DNA of 64,000 nt, taken from assembly GCA_016124755.1 (NCBI GenBank), contig WGNA01000029.1, forward strand, positions 1-64,000. The letters are read 5' to 3'. Under the pieces are notes generated by a model. It did no database searches, was not told the DNA's origin, and saw only the letters and a list, made by a program, of their open reading frames with translations. Shown one piece after another: positions 47,222-57,311 of this stretch; the stretch's first letter is position 1; each line of letters begins with the position of its first letter. Made by a program: the position numbers and the translations under genes. The stretch comes from Bacteroidota bacterium. Its GTDB lineage: Bacteria; Bacteroidota; Bacteroidia; NS11-12g; UBA9320.

Positions 47222-48520
47222 TTAACCAACCATTGTCAACTCTTCAATCAATTTTGCATATTCCATCGCCAATGATTTTCTACTGAAGGTATCAACGTGC
47301 GCAGAATTAACTTTTAATGTTCCTTTTTCAAATTCGGAATACCAATATAAAAGTCTGGATTTCATCGCTTCTTCATCGTTATAATCAATCATGCAACCGG
47401 CACCTGAAAGCAGAATAATCCCGGCTGCGTCACCGGTAACCGGCCCGATGCCGAGAATCGGACGATGAGCGCCCATGTATTCGAATAATTTACCGGGAAT
47501 AACACCGGCGCTATTAGGCGTATCGTTTATTGGCAATAACAAAACGGAAGATCCGGCAATATCCCGTACGACTTCCGAATGAGGTTTAAACGGAATGTGT
47601 TCCAATTTGTTTGTGAGACCGGCTTCTTCGATTGACTGAAAAATTTGATGATCCACCTGTCCGATCAGGCGAATTTTTAATTTCTCTAAGTGACCTTCCG
47701 AAATCAATGACTTTATTGCCTCCCATAGTTTACCCGGATTTCGGTCTTTATTCATGGAGCCAATATGGCAAATGCTGAATTCACCGGTTTCCGGATGCAC
47801 ATTTCCGGGGAAATCCGCCGGATCAAAACCATTTGTAATTACAGAAATATCTTTTCTATCCGAGAGTTTTTTGAAGTCCGCAGCCCAGCTTTCACTCACC
47901 GTAATAACCCGACTTGCATTTTTCAAAACCAAAGCTTCCAGTCGTTTATGCTTTTTGTCGGCAAACGAAGTAAGTCTTAATTGATCGTAAAAATCAATAT
48001 TTGTCCACGGATCCCGGAAATCGGCGATCCAGGGAATTTTATGTTTTTTAATAACACCCAAAGCAATGAGGTGCATTGAATGTGGTGGACCGGTTGAAAT
48101 AATAATATCGAAAGGGTGATCTTTCAGGTAAGTTGTTAGAAACGCAACAGATGGCTTGATCCAGAATTTACGGGCATCGGGAATAAAAAAATTACCCCTG
48201 ATAAAGACAGAAGCTTTTTGAGAAAAACTTTCCTTTTTATCATTTATAAACCCGCTGTAAACTTTCTGATCCGATTTTTTCCCGGTGAATTTTTTATAAA
48301 AAGAGTACGGTTCCCAGATCGGTGTTTTCAGCGTTTTAATATTCGGATGTACTTCCTTTAAAAGGGAAGAATCTTCAACGGGTGATTCCCCGTTTTCCGG
48401 CGTGTAAACGGTTAGGTCGTATCCGGCATCCGCAAGATACTTCGACATCTTCAGCCAGCGTTGAACACCGCCACCACCGGCAGGAGGCCAATAATAACTG
48501 ATGAGGAGAATTTTCTTCAT
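47222..48520 (-). CDS. Glycosyltransferase family 4
   Basis: A 432-residue GT-B glycosyltransferase. The N-terminus (LLISYYWPPAGGGGVQRWLKMSKYL) is the GT4 acceptor-side loop, and the C-terminal domain has GSMNKDRNPGKLWEAI, PFKPHSEVVRDIAGSSVLLLP and PGKLFEYMGAHRPILG, the E-x7-E-like donor motif. It adds a sugar to a surface polysaccharide or lipid-linked oligosaccharide. Last gene of the leftward operon in the window, overlapping the heparinase-like gene by 4 bp. Confidence 0.88.
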   Translation of the reverse strand: MKKILLISYYWPPAGGGGVQRWLKMSKYLADAGYDLTVYTPENGESPVEDSSLLKEVHPNIKTLKTPIWEPYSFYKKFTGKKSDQKVYSGFINDKKESFSQKASVFIRGNFFIPDARKFWIKPSVAFLTTYLKDHPFDIIISTGPPHSMHLIALGVIKKHKIPWIADFRDPWTNIDFYDQLRLTSFADKKHKRLEALVLKNASRVITVSESWAADFKKLSDRKDISVITNGFDPADFPGNVHPETGEFSICHIGSMNKDRNPGKLWEAIKSLISEGHLEKLKIRLIGQVDHQIFQSIEEAGLTNKLEHIPFKPHSEVVRDIAGSSVLLLPINDTPNSAGVIPGKLFEYMGAHRPILGIGPVTGDAAGIILLSGAGCMIDYNDEEAMKSRLLYWYSEFEKGTLKVNSAHVDTFSRKSLAMEYAKLIEELTMVG

Positions 48521-50679
48521 GGCCTTTTTTCGATTTTTCCGTAACCTTTCGAAATATACGGGAGCGGATTAAACTGTTGAACAAAATCGTGTGTGCAGAA
48601 ATCCCTGATAATTACTTTTTCTGTGTTAACGACCACTTCTCTTTTGTGAATTACATCATCGTATTCCAATATTAATTTTAGTCCGTCTTTAATTTTTGTT
48701 AATTCTAAAACTTTTGTCTTCGGCTTTAAATTAAACAATCCCATTCTTCCCGGAAGGGGCGGGTTTTGCGGATATCCTTTAATTGCAATGGTGTTGTGCG
48801 CTTCAACATCCCGGAATTCTATTCGCCTTTCCGGAATTGGTGTGTACAGATACGTTCCCGGATCGGTTAAAATATCTATTCCTTTTATCTGCAGCTCAAT
48901 CGCGCCTTTGTCATTATGGACATGCGAAAGTGAATGATGCTGATTCGGATTACTGATGCCGGCAATAGCAATAAATAAATCTTGGTTTCTTAAAATCCCG
49001 ATTTGGAAATCCGGATAAATGGTGGTTTGTAATTCCTGAATATCGGTTCCTCCAGGAATGTCAAATTCGAATTCCTTGTAGTATTTAAACTCTTCAGGAA
49101 TGTTCGTTGTGGCTTTAACTTCGTCGCAGGCCCAATGTTCATCGGCCTTGATATCACACCGGATTCCAGAGAAATATTCATATTCTGCTTTGGAATAAAG
49201 TTCTTTCGGAAGATGTTCTTTGTTCATTTTGAATAAACCCCAGACCGCTGAAACAAACGCAGCATGACTCAAATTATTCTCATTAAATAAGAAATCCTTT
49301 TCCGGAAGACTAATTTTAGAATTCCACAGAAAATATTTCGATTGCAAAGCCGATTTTGTCTCCATCTTGCCAATCGGACTGAGAGAAACAAACCGGCCAC
49401 TGTCGTTATCACCGAACTGAACAATTTCGCCACTTGTCTTGGTAATATCAATGCTGAATTTTGCCGAATCAATTAATTTATTCCAGAATTTATCGCTTTC
49501 CTTTTTTGTCCAGCTAAAATTTGGTTTAAAAAGAGGAGCCTTACAATTCCATTTTTTAATATCAACTTTTTCGGCATTAAATAGCTTTTCTGAATTGCAT
49601 TTTAACATGGCAGCCGCACCCCAAATCATCATTTCTCCGCTGAGCCGGTGGTAGGCTGTACTGCCTTCGAAATTGGATCCGTCGTTGAAAAACTGTCGTT
49701 CCATTGATCGTTGTAATTCCTGAATTCCGAATGCAAGATATTGCAGTGTTCGCGAATCTTCCGGGAGATACACACCAGAAAACAATATGCCGAGAACATT
49801 CCCCAAATAATGATTCGATGTTTTTCCCTCCCGGTATTCGATGTCAAGTAGAATGTGCTCTGTGCTCTCCTTACAATAATTGGAAATCAGAGATTCTGTT
49901 TCTTCCGTGATCAGGTTTGGGTGTAATTGCCGGATCCAGTCGAATGCGATGAAAATATTTGCCAGTCGAATACCGACATCCATCGCACAATTAAAATTCA
50001 CGCCCATTCCAACCGGATTCGTCATGATGAAATCCAGTACCTGGCAAATTGCTTCCCGACAATTTTTTTCTGTGGGTTTCAAACTGATTAATCTCGGTAG
50101 ATGTTGCAATCTGCTGAGTTCCCAAGGCATTTTAATGTCAGCGCCAGTTGCCGCATCGCTGCGTTTTCGTTGATCTTTAAACCAAATATTAGCGGTCCAC
50201 CGAAATCCCGATTTACTATCTTTTTGCCAGTCGATCGGTATGTATTCCGGATTAGATTTTAGAAGTATTTTCCAGATTTTCTGACTTACCAGAAAATGCA
50301 TTGGAGAAACAACTTCCCGAAGCCATTCGCCGGATTCATCAAAATTGTTGATAGTTAAATTCTCCTGAAAGCGATACTTCTCAAGACCCGGTGCGACGGC
50401 ATCGTAGGAAGCCGAAACCCAGCCGCTTCCCAATAAATCAAAGCGGTGTTCGGTGTACATTTCAACCAAAAAATCGCGTATCTGCGAATCGGTTTCCAAC
50501 GGTAAAAATTCAAAAACCGAATCTAATCGTGCTTTAGAAAAACTTCTCAGATCCCGTTGTTCGTAATGCTTCTTTTCTTTGCCCTTGTTAAATTCTTCCT
50601 TAAGCCGGTTCATCACTTTTTGCCAGATGATGTGTGGCGGAAATTTTAACAGATGCGATATTTTGGCAACGACCGACAT
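48517..50679 (-). CDS. Heparinase II/III-family polysaccharide lyase
   Basis: A 720-residue protein. An N-terminal alpha-toroid (about 100-380, with SNHYLGNVLGI and NFEGSTAYHRLSGEM) precedes a heparinase II/III beta domain (about 480-690) with HSLSHVHNDKGAIEL and DILTDPGTYLYTP, the catalytic region. It cleaves uronate-containing polysaccharides, or trims or edits the polysaccharide of its own cluster. ATG 50679 forms an ATGA overlap with the upstream glycosyltransferase stop, which fixes the start; a longer form would run 51 bp into that gene. Members of this family are common between two GT4 genes in Bacteroidota. No signal peptide is seen, which is notable for a lyase. Confidence 0.85.
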   Translation of the reverse strand: MSVVAKISHLLKFPPHIIWQKVMNRLKEEFNKGKEKKHYEQRDLRSFSKARLDSVFEFLPLETDSQIRDFLVEMYTEHRFDLLGSGWVSASYDAVAPGLEKYRFQENLTINNFDESGEWLREVVSPMHFLVSQKIWKILLKSNPEYIPIDWQKDSKSGFRWTANIWFKDQRKRSDAATGADIKMPWELSRLQHLPRLISLKPTEKNCREAICQVLDFIMTNPVGMGVNFNCAMDVGIRLANIFIAFDWIRQLHPNLITEETESLISNYCKESTEHILLDIEYREGKTSNHYLGNVLGILFSGVYLPEDSRTLQYLAFGIQELQRSMERQFFNDGSNFEGSTAYHRLSGEMMIWGAAAMLKCNSEKLFNAEKVDIKKWNCKAPLFKPNFSWTKKESDKFWNKLIDSAKFSIDITKTSGEIVQFGDNDSGRFVSLSPIGKMETKSALQSKYFLWNSKISLPEKDFLFNENNLSHAAFVSAVWGLFKMNKEHLPKELYSKAEYEYFSGIRCDIKADEHWACDEVKATTNIPEEFKYYKEFEFDIPGGTDIQELQTTIYPDFQIGILRNQDLFIAIAGISNPNQHHSLSHVHNDKGAIELQIKGIDILTDPGTYLYTPIPERRIEFRDVEAHNTIAIKGYPQNPPLPGRMGLFNLKPKTKVLELTKIKDGLKLILEYDDVIHKREVVVNTEKVIIRDFCTHDFVQQFNPLPYISKGYGKIEKRP

Positions 50680-51869
50680 CAGATAATCTCTTTCACTTTG
50701 CTGAGAATTCGGGAGACATGCGCATCCCATGAATAATTTTTTTCTACTTCCGCCCGGGCATTATTCCCCATTTTAGTCTGCAAATCTGAATCTTTATACA
50801 GCGAAAACATTGCTTCGGCTAATTCTTCGATGTTACCGGGTTCAACCAACCAGGCGGTTTTATTGTGCTCAAGAATGTCGCCGATCTGGTCGAGATCACT
50901 TGCGATAATGGGTTTTCCGCAAGCCATGTATTCAAATAATTTCGTTGGCGAACCAAAGAATTTTGTGCCATCAGGATTTTTGATGTGCGGCGATAAAAAA
51001 GAATCACACGAAAGCAGGAGAGAAGGTCCTTGTGATTGCTCCACCTGACCGGTACAAATCACCTGTTCGCTATAACCACCTTTGGTAATAATCGTTTCGA
51101 ATTCCGGAAATAATTTGCCATCACCTATAATCAGAAATCGGATTTTGACCTTTAGCTCCGGGTGATTTTCGAAAAAACGATTTATTGAATTTGCTAATTC
51201 CAGAACACCGTGCCATTTGCCGAATGTGCCAATAAATCCGAAAACAAAATATGGATCGAGATTTAATTTTTTTCGTTGATTGAAGACATGTTCCGCATTG
51301 AATTTATCAACCTCAACACCATTAGGATTCACCAGAATTTTGGTTTCCGGAACTCCTTCTTTAATCAGGTTTTCCTTTAGGGTTTCTGAAACTACCACAA
51401 TTAAATCCGCAGTTTCCAGATTGTATTTTTCAATACGTTTTACAACGGGTAACTGGAGATATTGCTTAACGAAATTTTTAATCGGATTGGAAACCTTACT
51501 CCAATTCTGAAGCTTCCAAACTTCTGAAGAATTAAATTCCAGTACAAAAGGTTTGTTCTTCTTTTTGGCGACAAAAGCACCACAAAACGATTCGCCACTG
51601 TACCGCTGATAAATAAAATCGTAACCGGAACTCTTCTTTAAATTCCGGATCATTTTAAAATTGAACAGCAATTCGTTCAAAACCGGAATCTTCTTCAGCA
51701 CGGGCGACACCAACTGAACGGGAATTTCAACACCGGGAAGTTGATCGTTGCTCACTACATCAATTCCGATCTGCCGGTTCATGGCATTGATAACACCGGA
51801 AGTGTGCGTAACACTTCCACCGGAGGTAAATCCGAGGAAATAAACCGAACGAACATAGAGGCATTTCAA
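50679..51869 (-). CDS. Glycosyltransferase family 4
   Basis: A 396-residue GT-B enzyme. N-terminal GFTSGGSVTHTSGVINAM is the acceptor loop. The C-terminal domain shows VFGFIGTFGKWHGVLELANSI (split by helix boundaries) and SPTKLFEYMACGKPIIASD, a typical GT4 donor-site motif, then GNIEELAEAM. It lies upstream of the heparinase-like gene and overlaps it by one base (ATGA). It probably makes one linkage of the surface glycan. Confidence 0.88.
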   Translation of the reverse strand: MKCLYVRSVYFLGFTSGGSVTHTSGVINAMNRQIGIDVVSNDQLPGVEIPVQLVSPVLKKIPVLNELLFNFKMIRNLKKSSGYDFIYQRYSGESFCGAFVAKKKNKPFVLEFNSSEVWKLQNWSKVSNPIKNFVKQYLQLPVVKRIEKYNLETADLIVVVSETLKENLIKEGVPETKILVNPNGVEVDKFNAEHVFNQRKKLNLDPYFVFGFIGTFGKWHGVLELANSINRFFENHPELKVKIRFLIIGDGKLFPEFETIITKGGYSEQVICTGQVEQSQGPSLLLSCDSFLSPHIKNPDGTKFFGSPTKLFEYMACGKPIIASDLDQIGDILEHNKTAWLVEPGNIEELAEAMFSLYKDSDLQTKMGNNARAEVEKNYSWDAHVSRILSKVKEII

Positions 51870-51892
51870 GGCAGCAAATCTAATGGAAATGG

Positions 51893-52849
51893 CTATTGAG
51901 AAAAGTGAGGGAGATTGTCATATGTGATTACGCTACCGTTATGGCCGGGGAACCAATCCAGTAAACTGGTTAATTGTCTGAAGCCCTTGGATTCAGCATT
52001 TTCTTGGAAAACTTCCTTAGAATGATAGATTGAGTTTATGTGTTTTTTAGAGTGGCTTCGATAATACATTGCCATCAATTTCAACAACCACACTGGACGA
52101 TTAAAATCAAACCGGAAAAAGGATGCTTCTGCGTTGTTTTTTGCCTTCACTGCAACACTTATGGGTAATTCCAGAACTTCACCTGATGAATCAGTTTTGC
52201 GTAAGTCAGTTTTATTTGGGCGATATCTCCAAGAATATGGAAATGAAGTATAATCAAATCGACCAAGATGAAGATTAGATGCACCGGGAAATACAGAACT
52301 GTCAGTAGTGATTCCACATTTTACCAAAGCAGGATATAATAGGTCCCAACGACCGGCACAATATCCACCTGACCTGAAAATCGTTGGTGTCGTTTTGGTG
52401 AGCTTTTCAATAATTTGACAGCTTTCCTTTATCATACTAAATATTTGTTCTGAATTATAAGTACAAATATCCGGAGATAAATTGCCATCATAAAGTGAAG
52501 GATGAATATGAACACCTATCTGATGGTTATTATCAATGAGGTATTTTAACAGTTGTTCAATTTTATTCTTTACCGGTTCCGATCCGGTTATATATTCTGT
52601 AATATTGATGAAAAAAACTCCATTAAAATTTCTTTTTTCTAAAGCGTGAGCAATGCGATAAGTGCCGTCGATAAAGGCCTCCTGAAATGAATCCTTATTT
52701 AAATGAATTTTCTGAATAAAGCGACTTTCACAATCAACAGAAACCATCAAATCAGGGAATTCACCATATCTGAATATATGTTTTAGTATTCCAATAAACG
52801 AGATTTTAAAAAGTTTCAGAACGATAATCATTTTTGAGGTTAACTTCAT
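51893..52849 (-). CDS. Polysaccharide-deacetylase-like protein
   Basis: A 318-residue protein. An N-terminal hydrophobic stretch (about 5-22) is followed by a polysaccharide-deacetylase-like fold: VSVDCES (where the CE4 motif has D-D), QIGVHIHPS (the His-x-His metal motif) and RSGGYCAG, the arginine/glycine motif. The family removes N- or O-acetyl groups or epimerises; here it would edit the glycan. It follows the methyltransferase by overlap and precedes GT4 by 23 bp. Activity is inferred, since the first motif is degenerate. Confidence 0.68.
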   Translation of the reverse strand: MKLTSKMIIVLKLFKISFIGILKHIFRYGEFPDLMVSVDCESRFIQKIHLNKDSFQEAFIDGTYRIAHALEKRNFNGVFFINITEYITGSEPVKNKIEQLLKYLIDNNHQIGVHIHPSLYDGNLSPDICTYNSEQIFSMIKESCQIIEKLTKTTPTIFRSGGYCAGRWDLLYPALVKCGITTDSSVFPGASNLHLGRFDYTSFPYSWRYRPNKTDLRKTDSSGEVLELPISVAVKAKNNAEASFFRFDFNRPVWLLKLMAMYYRSHSKKHINSIYHSKEVFQENAESKGFRQLTSLLDWFPGHNGSVITYDNLPHFSQ

Positions 52850-53601
52850 TTTTGAAATACGAGAATTGCCCGTGTTATTGCTTTTTTGCCAAGAATTAAT
52901 TTGGAAAGATAGTCACACATCTTCATAATGCTGCGGCTTCCTGAAATCTGAGAGATGATTCTATTGGTAAAAGCTGAGTTATTAAAGATGTGTTTTTGCA
53001 CTTTGAAGAGAACCATTTCCACTTTTCGAAATATGAAACGATACGTATAATTAGATTCCACCATTGAGAATTCTGCAAACAGTGTATTCACAATATTTAA
53101 CGGAATATATTTCTTTTCAGTGATAAAGGAACAAATAAAAAAACCTCCAGGTGTCAGGTGATTGTATATCTCAAGAATATTCTTTTTTTGTTCATCCCTT
53201 GTTAAATAATACAAAACTTCAAGAGAAGTTATTACATTCCAATCATATTCCTGAACCTGCGTAATGCTTGTATGTTTGAATGATGTTTTCCTGACTGTTT
53301 CCGAATTTTTGGCGGCCAGTTGAATTGCTTCCTTACTAACATCTATGCCGAGTGTTTCATTAAAAAAGTATGACATTGAATGAGTAAACCTTCCGGTACC
53401 ACATCCTACATCAAGTAATTTTGCCTTTCCGTTTATTTTCTTTCGATATTTTTCAACAAGTGCGATTGTTCTTTCCAACCGGTCTATTTCTGATATTCGG
53501 ACATCAGACTTATACAAATTTTCATTATTAAGGTAAAGATTGTCGAAGTCTTCACCAATAATTCGTTCATTCCCGGAATTTTTTTTCAGATCGAACCCCA
53601 T
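52846..53601 (-). CDS. SAM-dependent methyltransferase
   Basis: A 251-residue class I methyltransferase. The SAM motif LLDVGCGTGRFTHSM (about 62-75) is followed by NVITSLEVLYYL and PGGFFICSF, the usual motifs II and III. Substrate is probably a sugar of the cluster. It overlaps the large capsule-like transferase gene by 16 bp and the deacetylase-like gene by 4 bp. Confidence 0.82.
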   Translation of the reverse strand: MGFDLKKNSGNERIIGEDFDNLYLNNENLYKSDVRISEIDRLERTIALVEKYRKKINGKAKLLDVGCGTGRFTHSMSYFFNETLGIDVSKEAIQLAAKNSETVRKTSFKHTSITQVQEYDWNVITSLEVLYYLTRDEQKKNILEIYNHLTPGGFFICSFITEKKYIPLNIVNTLFAEFSMVESNYTYRFIFRKVEMVLFKVQKHIFNNSAFTNRIISQISGSRSIMKMCDYLSKLILGKKAITRAILVFQK

Positions 53602-55193
53602 TTCTTTAATAATTCAATATCCCGGTTTGAACCATGAATTTCCTTTTCAACTAAATTGTAATTTATTTTATTTAAATCCCAATTGATATTTTCAAGTTTG
53701 TCAACGACCTGCAAACCAAAATAGGAACTAAACCCTACCTGCATGAATTCGTGCGGTAAGTACATTATTACATTTTTGTGCATTCCTAACGCTGTTAACA
53801 TACTTGTAGAATAGAAACCAATTACATGATTTACTTCATTCAATGTTTCTTCAAGACTTATAACATCCGGATCTGAAATCACGATGCTAGGAAAAGCATT
53901 TATAAGTTCAGAATTTGATTTTCGTTCTCTGGGGTGAGGCCGATAAATTAACTTCTCGATTCCAAGTTGGTCTTTATTTTTATATAGATATTCAAATGCA
54001 ACATCATAATTGTGACCGACCCCTAGAAATACAACTGAACGCATTTTTGTAACTGCATTTATTTCGAAATCAGGCATCCGGTCAAAACCAACTTCGAACA
54101 TTTTATTATCCGGGAATCCATAATCACAAAATATTTTTCTGGAATACGGCCCATAAATCATGTAGTAATTCGGGAAAATATCCTGTTTTAAATCATAAAA
54201 TCCGCTGAAATAAGTGGTAAGATGATGAGTGTCGTACAAAGCATGTTGAAAGGCTACCGTTGGTGTTTTTGTGTGATTGGCTGCGTTAAAAATAATGCGA
54301 CCCTGAATGTAGAAGTCTGAATATGACAAAACCCCGGCAGAATTACTACTATGGAGTATGTTTTTTAAGAGTGTTACACGAGCAATTCGATTTAAAAATG
54401 TTCGGTCTTCCAGTTGAAATAATGCCGGTAATTTTCTCGCTGTTTTAATGTATTTCCCAATACATCCTAAGCATGTCTTTATTGCTGATACCTTCGAAGC
54501 ATAAGAAAAAATGGATGTCAAACCAAAAGATTCTGAATCCGTTTCAAGTGTGGTTTTTTTATAATTCAGGTGTCCTTTTTCAAGTCGTGATTCCAGGTGA
54601 TATATATAGGTATCGCACCAAGCATTTTTTCTTTTTACCAATGCATTTCGCGCGCTGAAGAGTAACCATTTGTCCTTTAATTCTAAGATATTTCTGGATC
54701 TTATCCTGATTATTTTTAACAGGAATCCGAGCAGAAAGGAGATATTAATAGCAATCCAAAATGGTCTGCTTTTTATTGGAATTGAGTTGTCGGAATGAAT
54801 TAAAAATGGGTTATTTTGATTTTTATTTTCTTCATGAATCAATGCCAGACATTTTCTGGATGAAGGAATAACGGTAATAGAAGTTTTTGGAAACAGAATG
54901 CGCAATTCTTTTAGAATAAACAGATATAAAACCTCCGAAGTGTATTCAAAAGAAAAATGATTCAGTAACCAACAGAATTCAACTTCTCTCTTGTCAAGAT
55001 TGTGAAGTTCCTCTTGTAGAAAATTACTGGCTTTTACGACTGCTGATGTGTAGAATTTATCATTGACGAGGTTAAGATATTTCGTCGAGGGATAGTTCTT
55101 TTCAAGAAATGAATAATAAACATCAAAGGTGGAATCCGGATGTTTGATTCCCGGATCGTATGAAAAATCAACCAGAATCTTTTGATTAGACAT
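53586..55193 (-). CDS. Putative polysialyltransferase/capsule-type glycosyltransferase
   Basis: A 535-residue protein without a signal peptide. The C-terminal third has a GT-B-like core: VVFLGVGHNYDVAFEYL, YRPHPRERKSNSEL and ISLEETLNEVNHVIGFYSTSMLTALG, features of polysialyltransferase-like and CDP-glycerol-type families (the RPHP motif and an STSML loop). With CMP-sugar synthesis genes next door, it is a good candidate for the enzyme that uses the CMP-nonulosonate made by this operon. That is inference from context. The N-terminal half (about 1-250) is unrecognised. Confidence 0.62.
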   Translation of the reverse strand: MSNQKILVDFSYDPGIKHPDSTFDVYYSFLEKNYPSTKYLNLVNDKFYTSAVVKASNFLQEELHNLDKREVEFCWLLNHFSFEYTSEVLYLFILKELRILFPKTSITVIPSSRKCLALIHEENKNQNNPFLIHSDNSIPIKSRPFWIAINISFLLGFLLKIIRIRSRNILELKDKWLLFSARNALVKRKNAWCDTYIYHLESRLEKGHLNYKKTTLETDSESFGLTSIFSYASKVSAIKTCLGCIGKYIKTARKLPALFQLEDRTFLNRIARVTLLKNILHSSNSAGVLSYSDFYIQGRIIFNAANHTKTPTVAFQHALYDTHHLTTYFSGFYDLKQDIFPNYYMIYGPYSRKIFCDYGFPDNKMFEVGFDRMPDFEINAVTKMRSVVFLGVGHNYDVAFEYLYKNKDQLGIEKLIYRPHPRERKSNSELINAFPSIVISDPDVISLEETLNEVNHVIGFYSTSMLTALGMHKNVIMYLPHEFMQVGFSSYFGLQVVDKLENINWDLNKINYNLVEKEIHGSNRDIELLKKWGSI

Positions 55194-55202
55194 TTTACCG
55201 TA

Positions 55203-56018
55203 TTAACGCTCTTTTACGGCCAACAACTCAACAGAATAATAGGCTTGTTTTCTATGCAAAGAATACACGGTATAACCAACGTTCTGCAAGCTAGTAATGA
55301 ACAATTCCATTTGTTTCAGAAATTCTTTAACTTTTTGCGGTGCTTTGATTGGCCGTTCAAATTCACCTACAATTTGTTTTGGGTAAATTTTATTCTCTAG
55401 CATGTGCTCACATACAGGAAGGGCAGCACCTTCGATATCCATTTTTAAAACATCTATCTGCTGATGACCTAACCGATTCATTATGGTAGGAATTGTTTCG
55501 CATTTGGCTTTAAAGTGAACAAACTTTTTAACTCCATCCTGATCAAAAAGTGTTGAAGAAGTGTCTTCCTTGCCCACATAAAAGGTAAGTTCCTCGTCCT
55601 GAATCCAGACACCTATTGGGTGATAATCCAGCTTTTTATTTTCGCTGAACTTCTTCATAAATTCAACTGTGGCTGGAGTTGGATCGAATAAATGAACAGT
55701 ACATCCAGTGCTTTCTGAAATACTTAGATCAAAGCTTATATCTCTGAAAATACCCAAAGAGTACACAATACTATTTTGATCAAATGTATGTGTTGGGCTT
55801 AATGAATAATTTGCATATTTAATTAGATTTTTTGGGGCTGGAGTTAGCGTGTCAATAAATTTTTTAGTGACCACTCTCTCTTTATCCAAAAAATAAAGTG
55901 CATTATGATAACGTATATTATTCCGAAAAAGCAAAAATTGGTTTCGGATTGTTTTATATACCGAGTTCCAAAGATCTCCGCTTTTGATTTTATCTCTTAC
56001 TTTTTCGGTGAACCCCAT
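55203..56018 (-). CDS. FkbM-family methyltransferase
   Basis: A 271-residue FkbM methyltransferase. The SAM region VYSLGIFRDISFDLSISES and the end of the family motif, DVLKMDIEGAALPV, are visible, and the C-terminal PKQIVGEFERP segment is conserved. It probably O-methylates a sugar of the surface glycan. It lies 9 bp after the upstream gene of the capsule-like transferase and 3 bp after the aminotransferase gene. Confidence 0.82.
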   Translation of the reverse strand: MGFTEKVRDKIKSGDLWNSVYKTIRNQFLLFRNNIRYHNALYFLDKERVVTKKFIDTLTPAPKNLIKYANYSLSPTHTFDQNSIVYSLGIFRDISFDLSISESTGCTVHLFDPTPATVEFMKKFSENKKLDYHPIGVWIQDEELTFYVGKEDTSSTLFDQDGVKKFVHFKAKCETIPTIMNRLGHQQIDVLKMDIEGAALPVCEHMLENKIYPKQIVGEFERPIKAPQKVKEFLKQMELFITSLQNVGYTVYSLHRKQAYYSVELLAVKER

Positions 56019-56021
56019 GAA

Positions 56022-57311
56022 TTAACGAACTTTGAACAACGGTACCAAAGGTGCACATCGCAATAATTCTTTAATGGGGTTTCCATCAAGTACCTGCAAC
56101 ACCAATTGGAAATATTCATCGTAAGCATTGAGCAAAGAGTGGATATCATCATTGCTATGTGCGTACATAATGCCGTGCTGACCGATGTTAAATATTCCTT
56201 TAGAAAACATTTCCTGAATAAGTAAGGTTTTGAGTTCCCACATAGTTGCATTCTGTGAATCAGCAACAGTTAAATAGGTCCAAACCGGCAAACCTTTTAC
56301 ATCATAAATGTTCGAGAGACCATATTCTGAAATCTTATTTTTAAGATTGGTCACCAGCAATTCGCCCCTTTCAAACAAAGTTTGAGTGACCGGCTCTCTA
56401 TTTAATTTATCCATGGTTGCCAGAGAAGCAGCAAGGGACAAAGTTTCACCTCCGAAGGTAAAAGAGAAGAAAATTTCCTCCATCATCTTCATCAGATCAC
56501 CACGACCAGCAACTGCAGAAACTGGAAAACCATTAGACAGCCCTTTGCCAAAAGTTGCCAGATCCGGAGTTACACCAAAGTATTGTTGTGCTCCTCCGTT
56601 CGAAGTTCTGAAACCTGTAATTGTCTCATCAAAAATCAGAATTGCTCCGTTTTTATGAGTCACTTCTTTTACCGCCTCCAAAAAACCTGCATTTGGTAAA
56701 TTAGAATTGTATGGTTCCAGAATTACGGCTGCAACCTGATCTTTGAATTGAGAAAATAGTTTCTCCAGAGATTCAATGTCATTATACATGAACATGTGCG
56801 AGAGATCTCTGGTAGCCTGAGGAACTCCGCGGTTTCTGGTGGTAACTCCAATATACCAGTCTTGCCAGCCATGATAACCGCAAACTAGAACATGATCACG
56901 ACCAGTGTATGCTCTTGCAACCCGAATCGCACCTGCGGTAGCATCTGATCCGTTTTTTCCGAAACGAACTTTTTCGGCACAAGGAACCATTTCACAAATC
57001 TTCTCGGCAACTTCAAATTCTAACGGATGAGCCAACGAATAGATAGAACCTTTTTGTAATTGGTTTGACACCGCCGTTGTAACATCCGGATCATTATAAC
57101 CCAAAGAAACAGCCATCAGGCTGCACATAAAATCTACATATTCATTGCCGTCAACATCCCAAATTTTTGAACCCAATGCGTGATCCGCGAAAAATGGACT
57201 AACACCTTTTGGAAGTTGTGTAATGCTTTTGCTAAAGGTCTGTGATCCTAACGGAATAGTTCTGAGAGCCCGTTCTAACAGGTCTTCAGAGGTATGGTAT
57301 CTATCTGACAT
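56022..57311 (-). CDS. Class III aminotransferase, glutamate-semialdehyde-aminomutase-like
   Basis: A 429-residue PLP enzyme of fold type I. The marks are KNGSDATAGAIRVARAYTGR (GSDAT 121-125), LIFDET (D228, the pyridine-N ligand) and the Schiff-base lysine K256 in TFGKGLSNGFPVSAV. The layout is like HemL (glutamate-1-semialdehyde 2,1-aminomutase), but the place among sugar genes points to transfer of an amino group on an activated sugar or a nonulosonate side chain. It overlaps the cytidylyltransferase gene by 11 bp. A DegT-type aminotransferase of the usual Pse/Leg pathways is not in the window, so this enzyme may take that role. Confidence 0.8.
   Translation of the reverse strand: MSDRYHTSEDLLERALRTIPLGSQTFSKSITQLPKGVSPFFADHALGSKIWDVDGNEYVDFMCSLMAVSLGYNDPDVTTAVSNQLQKGSIYSLAHPLEFEVAEKICEMVPCAEKVRFGKNGSDATAGAIRVARAYTGRDHVLVCGYHGWQDWYIGVTTRNRGVPQATRDLSHMFMYNDIESLEKLFSQFKDQVAAVILEPYNSNLPNAGFLEAVKEVTHKNGAILIFDETITGFRTSNGGAQQYFGVTPDLATFGKGLSNGFPVSAVAGRGDLMKMMEEIFFSFTFGGETLSLAASLATMDKLNREPVTQTLFERGELLVTNLKNKISEYGLSNIYDVKGLPVWTYLTVADSQNATMWELKTLLIQEMFSKGIFNIGQHGIMYAHSNDDIHSLLNAYDEYFQLVLQVLDGNPIKELLRCAPLVPLFKVR

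Noticed and set aside
50680-50730. Longer start of the heparinase-like gene
   Set aside because: It would lie fully inside the upstream glycosyltransferase; ATG 50679 forms the usual ATGA coupling.
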